Positions 58,985-64,000 of a DNA stretch of 64,000 nucleotides are shown here, in pieces; position 1 is the first letter of the stretch, and each line of letters begins with the position of its first letter. Origin of the DNA: CAWELS01 sp964468205 (GTDB lineage: Bacteria > Acidobacteriota > Terriglobia > Bryobacterales > Bryobacteraceae); contig CAYXVG010000013.1 in assembly GCA_964468205.1 (NCBI GenBank), positions 1-64,000 of the forward strand, written 5' to 3'. The translations under genes and the position numbers were made by a program. The notes beneath the pieces were generated by a model, which saw only the letters and a list, made by a program, of their open reading frames with translations, made no database searches and was not told the origin of the DNA.

Positions 58985-59235
58985 CACAACGAGTCATCAG
59001 CTGCATTGCCGAGACTCAACATATGGAGGCTGACAAAGTCAGCATCGATAGCACTTTCGAGGAACTGGGGATTGACTCTCTGGATGGGATTAATATCCTC
59101 TTCGCCCTGGAGACCGAATTTGACATCAGCATCCCTGACGATGCGGCCCAAGAGATCCGTTCCGTAAAGGAGATGGTTGAGGGAGTCGGCAAACTCGTCG
59201 AGGCGAAGTCCTCGGAATCCGCCGCCCAGTCCTGA
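58969..59235 (+). CDS. Acyl carrier protein
   Basis: 88 residues, acidic four-helix protein. The 4'-phosphopantetheine serine is S37 in LGIDSLDGINI. It overlaps the deacetylase gene by 16 bp and precedes the ketoacyl synthase gene by 5 bp. Without fabD, fabG or fabH nearby, it is likely a dedicated carrier for a special acyl chain, not the housekeeping AcpP. Confidence 0.92.
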   Translation: MSDDLTQRVISCIAETQHMEADKVSIDSTFEELGIDSLDGINILFALETEFDISIPDDAAQEIRSVKEMVEGVGKLVEAKSSESAAQS

Positions 59236-59240
59236 AATCG

Positions 59241-60464
59241 ATGCCCCAACGTCGTGTTGTTATCACTGGTGCAGGCGCCATCTCAGCTATCGGAAAGAAC
59301 GTGCCGGAAATGGCGAAGTCGCTGCGCGAGGGCCGCAGCGGTATCCGCCCCATCGAACTGGTGGACCGCTCGAAGCTCCGCTTTCAGAACGGAGGCGAGG
59401 TTCCCGGTTACGATCCTCTCAATTACTTCGAGCCGAAAGAGGCCGCCATGGTGGACCGCTTCGCGCAGTTCGCGGTTATCGCCGCCCGCGAAGCAGTGGC
59501 CGGTGCGGGCCTGTCCAGGGAGGACCCGCGATTTCGCCGCGCCACGGTGGTGACGGGCTCCTGTGTCGGCGGCCAGACGACCGAGGATGAGGGGTTCGTG
59601 GATCTGTATCTCAAGGGCCGGCCCCGAATCAGTCCGCTCATCATCCCGAAGACGATGGCCAATGCCGGAGCAAGCAGAATTTGTCTCGAGTTCGGCATCC
59701 AGGGTCCGGTCTACACCATCTCCACCGCCTGCTCCTCATCGAACCACGCGCTTGGCCAAGCCTTCTGGGCGGTTCGCTCCGGAGTGGCGGAACTCGCCCT
59801 TGCGGGCGGCAGCGAGGCGATGTTCAGTATGGGCATTCTGAAGGCGTGGGAAGCCATGCGGGTTGTCTCGCCGGAAACCTGCCGGCCCTTTTCGAAAGAC
59901 CGCAAAGGGTTGATCCTTGGCGAGGCGGGAGCCATGGTCGTGCTCGAGCCGCTCGAGGTTGCCCAGGCTCGCAACGCGCCGATCCTCGCCGAAGTCGTCG
60001 GATTCGGAATGTCTTCCGACGCTCACCATCTCACCCAGCCATCGGTGGAAGGCCCGGCGATCGCCATCCGTGAGGCGCTGCTTGACGCTCGAATCGAACC
60101 CGAGCACATTGGCTATATCAACGCTCATGGGACTGGCACCGGCGCCAACGACCCGACGGAAACAGCCGCGATTCGTCAAGTCCTCGGCCAGCACGCGAAC
60201 AAAGTGGCCGTCAGCTCCACCAAGTCCATGCATGGCCACACCCTTGGGGCTGCGGGCGCTCTGGAAGGCGTTGCCACGGCGCTCACCTTGCGGGAGCGTT
60301 TCTTCCCCCCGACCATCAATTACACCGAGCCGGACCCCGAGTGCGACCTGGACGTGGTGCCTAATCAGATGCGGGAAGCTGCTGTCGAATACGCCATGTC
60401 GAACTCCTTCGCGTTCGGCGGCCTCAACGCGGTGATCGTCCTTAGAGCCCCAGACGCTCTCTGA
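59241..60464 (+). CDS. fabF: Beta-ketoacyl-ACP synthase II (FabF/NodE family)
   Basis: 407 residues. Condenses malonyl-ACP with acyl-ACP. The Cys-His-His triad is complete: C164 (TACSSSNHA), H296 (NAHGTGT) and H331 (SMHGHTLGAAG). FGG near the C-terminus (SFAFGGLNAVIVL) is the family lid motif. Paired with the ACP 5 bp upstream. Its last 23 bp overlap the convergent LytTR gene. It could serve ordinary fatty-acid elongation or a dedicated acyl product. Confidence 0.92.
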   Translation: MPQRRVVITGAGAISAIGKNVPEMAKSLREGRSGIRPIELVDRSKLRFQNGGEVPGYDPLNYFEPKEAAMVDRFAQFAVIAAREAVAGAGLSREDPRFRRATVVTGSCVGGQTTEDEGFVDLYLKGRPRISPLIIPKTMANAGASRICLEFGIQGPVYTISTACSSSNHALGQAFWAVRSGVAELALAGGSEAMFSMGILKAWEAMRVVSPETCRPFSKDRKGLILGEAGAMVVLEPLEVAQARNAPILAEVVGFGMSSDAHHLTQPSVEGPAIAIREALLDARIEPEHIGYINAHGTGTGANDPTETAAIRQVLGQHANKVAVSSTKSMHGHTLGAAGALEGVATALTLRERFFPPTINYTEPDPECDLDVVPNQMREAAVEYAMSNSFAFGGLNAVIVLRAPDAL

Positions 60465-61200
60465 GTTGCCTGGTCCGGTCTCGCGCCACCGTCAGCTCCG
60501 TACCCTTGTCGTCCTTCAGCCGCACCAGAAGCCGGCCGCCGAACCACGAAAACAACTCCTTGATGTGTTCAATGTTGACCAGGCTCGAACGGTGGATTCG
60601 CACGAAGCGAGCGGGGTCGAGCTTCCGCTCGAGTTCCGTAATGGTGTAATCAACAATGTAGTCTCTCCCAGCGGTGGCGGCGAAGGTGAGCTTGTCCTTC
60701 GCATAGAAGTGACTTACCCCCTTGAGTTCGACGAACGCGGTCCGGTCGCCGATCCGCGATGCGATCCGCGCGGGGTACTGCGGTTCCCTTTCGAGTGCGG
60801 CGCTCAGCCGGGCCAGTAACGCATCCATCTCCGGCCGCGCTTCGGCTCCACCCCGGATACGTTCGAGTTTGCCCAGCGCGCGCGCTAGCTTCTCCGTCTC
60901 GATCGGCTTCAGAAGGTAATCGATCGAGTTGACCTCGAAGGCCTGCAGCGCATACTGGTCATAGGCCGTCGTGAAGATCACCAGCGGTTGCACCGTCAGG
61001 CGCGACAGCAATTCGAACCCGGACATGCCCGGCATCTGGATATCGAGGAAAAGTACGTCGGGCGGGTCCTCCTCTATCCTGGCGATCGCCTCCTCGGGGT
61101 CGGTGAACGACGCTTCCACCTCCACCAGTTCTGTTTCGGCGAGCATCCGCCGCAGCCGCTTGAGCGCCAGCGGTTCGTCGTCCACCAGCACCGCCCGCAT
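60442..61200 (-). CDS. LytTR-family response regulator
   Basis: 252 residues from ATG 61200; the frame runs on to 61545 but only antisense-like inside the kinase gene. Receiver domain: acidic pocket DD at 7-8, phospho-acceptor D53 in FLDIQMPG, and K near 106 in YLLKPIE. The LytTR DNA-binding domain occupies about 150-250 (FYAKDKLTFAATAGRDYIVDYTITELERKL, RIHRSSLVNIEHIKEL). It shares one base (TAATG) with the upstream kinase gene. Target genes unknown. Confidence 0.93.
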   Translation of the reverse strand: MRAVLVDDEPLALKRLRRMLAETELVEVEASFTDPEEAIARIEEDPPDVLFLDIQMPGMSGFELLSRLTVQPLVIFTTAYDQYALQAFEVNSIDYLLKPIETEKLARALGKLERIRGGAEARPEMDALLARLSAALEREPQYPARIASRIGDRTAFVELKGVSHFYAKDKLTFAATAGRDYIVDYTITELERKLDPARFVRIHRSSLVNIEHIKELFSWFGGRLLVRLKDDKGTELTVARDRTRQLRERLGL

Positions 61201-62318
61201 TATGCCTCCACTCCCGGACAGCCGGTTTGGGGGATATGGATGCTGACCACCGTGTGTCCGTCTTCGCGGCCGATGTTCAGGCGTGCCTCTCCTTGGAACA
61301 GTGCGGTCAGCCGGGCATCTAGATTGTCGAGTCCGTGACCGGAGACGATCGCTTCCGGCCGGAAGCCCGGCCCGTCGTCGATCACCTCGATCATCAGCGT
61401 TCCATTCGATTGGCGCGCCTTCACCACCACAGCCCCTCCTTCGCGCCGGGCCGCGGCGGCGTACTTCACGCTGTTCTCCACCAGAGTTTGCACGGCGAGG
61501 GGAGGCGTCAAGCAGCCTCCCAGCGCTTCCGGAACCTCCAGACAATAGCGTAAGCGGTCGCCGTAGCGCGCCTTTTCGATCTCAAGATAGTCGGCTACGA
61601 TCTGCATCTCGCGTTCGAGCGGTACCAGTCCCGACTGGTTCGAGTCGAGCGAGAATCGCAGCAGAGCGGACATCTGCTCAACCAGACGTTCTGCGCGCTT
61701 CGGGTCCTCGGGAATCAGCGAGGAGATCGAGTTCAGGGCGTTGAACAAAAAGTGCGGGTGGATCCTGGACTCGAGCGAGGCCAGCCTCGCGGCCGTGGCC
61801 GCGTTCAGCGCCTTCTGTCTTTCGAGTTCCTTTGTCCTCAGCTCGAGCGAGGTCTTCTCCAGCCGGCGCCGGAGGTGTTCGTAAGCGATGCTCGCGGACC
61901 CGACAATCAGGCAAATCACAACTGCAATCTTGAGACCGCGGGTGAGAACGGGCCAGAAGTACTCCGCCGGCGTGATGCCGAGGAGGACAAACAGCCCCAG
62001 GGCGAGTACGCAGCCAAGAGCCGTGAGGCCCAGCATCGTCGCGTAGAGCGCCGGCCATTTCAGAGCCGGGGGCCATCTCCAGTACAAAGGATCCACTCGC
62101 GGCATCACCACCAGCATGAAGATGCCGATTATCCCCCCATAGCCTAGTGAATAGACCTGGTTCCAGAGGAAGCCGCGCCAAGTGTGCGTCTCCTCGAACC
62201 AGAAGACAATCAGTCCGATGAGGAAACAGCCCACCAGAACAAGGCCCGCATTCCGCAGGAACTTCTTCGCCCATACAGCGATCCCTGTTTCCTTCGCCTG
62301 CTGGCCATCTTTCATCAT
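61200..62318 (-). CDS. LytS/YehU-family sensor histidine kinase
   Basis: 372 residues from ATG 62318 (ATG 62315 and GTG 62321 are equally placed). Four membrane helices (about 24-42, 58-75, 92-115, 130-148), a short coiled coil (about 150-185), and the His_kinase domain with HPHFLFNALNSISSLI near 187-202. An HATPase domain follows, with ENSVKYA and DDGPGF. No separate extracellular sensor domain is seen, so sensing is probably by the membrane helices. Partner of the regulator encoded directly downstream. Confidence 0.92.
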   Translation of the reverse strand: MMKDGQQAKETGIAVWAKKFLRNAGLVLVGCFLIGLIVFWFEETHTWRGFLWNQVYSLGYGGIIGIFMLVVMPRVDPLYWRWPPALKWPALYATMLGLTALGCVLALGLFVLLGITPAEYFWPVLTRGLKIAVVICLIVGSASIAYEHLRRRLEKTSLELRTKELERQKALNAATAARLASLESRIHPHFLFNALNSISSLIPEDPKRAERLVEQMSALLRFSLDSNQSGLVPLEREMQIVADYLEIEKARYGDRLRYCLEVPEALGGCLTPPLAVQTLVENSVKYAAAARREGGAVVVKARQSNGTLMIEVIDDGPGFRPEAIVSGHGLDNLDARLTALFQGEARLNIGREDGHTVVSIHIPQTGCPGVEA

Positions 62319-62334
62319 CACGATGTTTTCCGGG

Positions 62335-62979
62335 TCAGTTCGCCGCGAGCCACTTTTCCGCGCGGCCGGCCTGCGGCGTGCCTGGATGCTCCGCCGCGAC
62401 GCGCTTCATAAAGATCTTAGCCTTCGCCGGCTGCCCGATGCCTTGGTAGGCGTCCGCAAGACCCTGCAGCAGTTCCGCCCGCAGGCCGGCCGGCAACTGC
62501 GGCCAGCCGCTTCCGGCGACTGCGATTACCTTCTCGAAATCCTCGGTTACCGTCTGGTACAAGCTCTGTGGTTCGGGAGCGCCGAAGCGCGCCGCGTTCA
62601 GCATCGTCATTCCCCGGGTGATGCGGACGGCCGCGTTGCCAGGCTCTAGCGAGACGGCTTTGTCCATCTCGGCTGCCCCGTTTTGCATAAGTTCACCAGC
62701 CCCTTCATAGTCCCCCTTGGCCGCGGCTTGGCCGGCGTGGAAGTACAGGCCCGCCCCGTGCCACGCCAGCGCCCCGGCGTTTTCCGGATCGCTGGCGAGG
62801 GCTTTCTCGCAGAGCTTCATGCCGCGGGCGAGAGCCTCGGCGTCGCCCTGGAACCCGGCGGTGAACTCCCGCTCCGCCGCCTGCTCGAAGCTCTCGGCCC
62901 CCATCATGTTCCATGCCATTCCCAGCGCCAGGCCCAGCACCGCCGCCCCGGCGAAATATGTGACTCGGATTACTCTCAT
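62335..62979 (-). CDS. TPR-like protein with N-terminal membrane/signal segment
   Basis: 214 residues from ATG 62979, with a strong AAGGAGG 10 nt upstream. The N-terminal hydrophobic stretch RVTYFAGAAVLGLALGMAWNMMG is a signal peptide or anchor. The rest is helical with tetratricopeptide-like pairs (GMKLCEKALASDPENAGALAWHGAGLYF, EMDKAVSLEPGNAAVRITRGMTMLNAA, LQGLADAYQGIGQPAKAKIFMKRVAAEHPGTPQA). Probably a periplasmic scaffold. It lies just upstream of the kinase gene on the same strand, with a 16-bp gap, and may be co-expressed. Confidence 0.75.
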   Translation of the reverse strand: MRVIRVTYFAGAAVLGLALGMAWNMMGAESFEQAAEREFTAGFQGDAEALARGMKLCEKALASDPENAGALAWHGAGLYFHAGQAAAKGDYEGAGELMQNGAAEMDKAVSLEPGNAAVRITRGMTMLNAARFGAPEPQSLYQTVTEDFEKVIAVAGSGWPQLPAGLRAELLQGLADAYQGIGQPAKAKIFMKRVAAEHPGTPQAGRAEKWLAAN

Positions 62980-63112
62980 GTTCACACGTCCTCCTTTGAC
63001 CACCAGCTTGCGGCAGCCGGCGCGAATTGACATTCGATTCCGGACAGACGGGGCGATCATCCGATGAGCCGTGCGAAGCAGGGGACGAAACCTGTAGACT
63101 GAATCTTTTGCC

Positions 63113-64000
63113 GTGAAGGGGATTCAATTGTGGGTGCCAACGGCCACGATGCTGCTGGTGTCCTTCATCAGCTACGTCGACCGCAATACGCTGGCTCTGC
63201 TGGCTCCGACCATCCTCGAGGAAACCAGGCTCACGGCGGAGCAGTACGGATTCATCATCTCGGCGTTCTCGGTCACCTACATGATCGGCAATCCGCTATG
63301 GGGGAAGTCGCTTGACCGTTGGGGGCTTCGCCTGGGCATGGCCGTCGCCGTCAGTTTCTGGACTCTGGCTTCCGTCTCTCATGCCGCCGCCTCGGGTTTC
63401 GCCGGTTTCGCGGCGGCTCGGGCCGCGCTGGGCTTCGGCGAGGGAGCTACCTTTCCCGGCGGCCTGCGCACAGCCATGCAGACCCTGCCGCCGCACAAGC
63501 GGAGCCGCGGAATAGCAGTGGCGTATAGCGGTGGCTCCATGGGAGCGGTTGTCACCCCGCTCATCATCACTCCTATCGCTCTGTGGTGGGGATGGCGGGC
63601 CGCGTTCCTGTTTACCGGATTCATCGGTGCGGCCTGGCTGCTGCTGTGGTTCTTTGTCAGCCGCCGGCCTGATATGCGTCATCCACGCCAGGAATCCCAT
63701 TCGAGCGTTGATTCGCCACGCATCGGCGACCCTCGGATCTGGAGCTACGCGCTGCTCTACGCCACCGGAGCTCTACCCATCGCCTTCGTGATCTACGGCT
63801 CGGCGCTCTACCTGAACCGTGCCCTCGGCGCCAGCCAGGCCCTCATCGGCAAGGCTCTCTGGCTGCCGCCGCTTGGCTGGGAGGCGGGCTATTTCTTCTG
63901 GGGCTGGCTCGCGGACCGGTCGGCCGCGCGCGCTGTCGCAAGTGGTGGCAGCCGGCTGGGAGACCTCAAGCGCTTTATGGGGGTCACCGCCGTCCTTGGC
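63113..64000 (+). CDS. MFS transporter (3' partial)
   Basis: 296 codons are visible; the frame is open at the window end. The frame follows a stop at 63095 and begins with GTG 63113 (MKGIQLWVPTATMLLVSFISYVDRNTLALLAPTI); later GTG or ATG starts at 63134 or 63149 would cut into the first helix. The ACS/sugar-acid symporter pattern is seen in FSVTYMIGNPLWGKSLDRWGLRLGM and ARAALGFGEGATFPGGLRTAMQTLPPHKRSRGIAVAYSGGSMG. Six N-terminal helices, a central loop and two or three more helices are present. Substrate unknown; no ribosome site is obvious. Confidence 0.85.
   Translation, partial: MKGIQLWVPTATMLLVSFISYVDRNTLALLAPTILEETRLTAEQYGFIISAFSVTYMIGNPLWGKSLDRWGLRLGMAVAVSFWTLASVSHAAASGFAGFAAARAALGFGEGATFPGGLRTAMQTLPPHKRSRGIAVAYSGGSMGAVVTPLIITPIALWWGWRAAFLFTGFIGAAWLLLWFFVSRRPDMRHPRQESHSSVDSPRIGDPRIWSYALLYATGALPIAFVIYGSALYLNRALGASQALIGKALWLPPLGWEAGYFFWGWLADRSAARAVASGGSRLGDLKRFMGVTAVLG

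Noticed and set aside
1..64000. tRNA, rRNA, CRISPR, IS element or prophage
   Set aside because: I found no cloverleaf-like sequences, regularly spaced repeats, transposase or integrase frames. A covariance-model search for tRNAs was not possible here.

Overview
The window looks like the chromosome of a free-living, high-GC, diderm heterotroph. My best guess is Acidobacteriota, near the Bryobacterales/Solibacter group. This is inferred from the overall gene mix: Omp85/TamB envelope genes, a full Na+-NQR operon, an S55-type protease, choice-of-anchor D and DUF5060/DUF4038 secreted proteins, and a LytS/LytTR pair. I see no marker gene that proves the taxon. No rRNA, tRNA, IS element, prophage or CRISPR array is visible. 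Gene density is high and many neighbours overlap by 1-8 bp.

Layout. 1-1729: aroB (5' end cut by the window edge) and menG/ubiE. 1740-11721 (minus): an envelope-biogenesis operon of a large Omp85 protein, a short SurA-like chaperone, TamB-like protein, Pcm, a DUF2103-like protein and a PLP decarboxylase. 11765-12808: a ThiF/MoeB-type adenylyltransferase. 12829-23694: a GntR/FCD regulator divergent from a nine-gene operon. The operon holds three exported hydrolase-like proteins, an MFS carrier, and five cytoplasmic enzymes (IDH-fold dehydrogenase, DUF6282 metal-dependent hydrolase-like protein, Asp/Glu-racemase-like protein, class II aldolase, DUF1537 kinase). I read it as a sugar-acid catabolic system ending in 3-oxo-tetronate phosphorylation and decarboxylation, with unusual upstream enzymes. 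A 19-bp palindrome between regulator and operon contains both divergent -35 boxes. 23740-27747 (minus): three exported proteins of unknown role. 28060-32358: TCA-cycle genes mdh and icd divergent from gltA. 32511-36511: an S55-like protease and a beta-propeller protein. 36553-44574 (minus): nqrABCDEF-apbE-nqrM, then a PRC-barrel gene. 44821-47346 (minus): an M48 peptidase and pyruvate kinase. 47381-50676: uppP and ftsK. 50673-52174 (minus): a two-gene polysaccharide-type ABC exporter. 52252-53217: a shrunken metallo-beta-lactamase remnant and a zinc-ribbon membrane protein. 53347-55678: argC, argB and an N-acetylglutamate synthase-like GNAT. 55893-58234: a molybdopterin-binding-domain protein behind paired AGTACT palindromes, and an enolase-superfamily dehydratase. 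58280-60464: a NodB-type deacetylase, an acyl carrier protein and a ketoacyl synthase. 60442-62979 (minus): a LytTR regulator, its kinase and a TPR protein. 63113-64000: an MFS transporter cut by the window end.

The most promising undescribed material is the GntR-controlled operon with its shared -35 palindrome and near-leaderless divergent transcripts. Next come the AGTACT palindrome pair at 55675-55881, and the deacetylase-ACP-KAS trio, which also appears to be expressed from a leaderless promoter.
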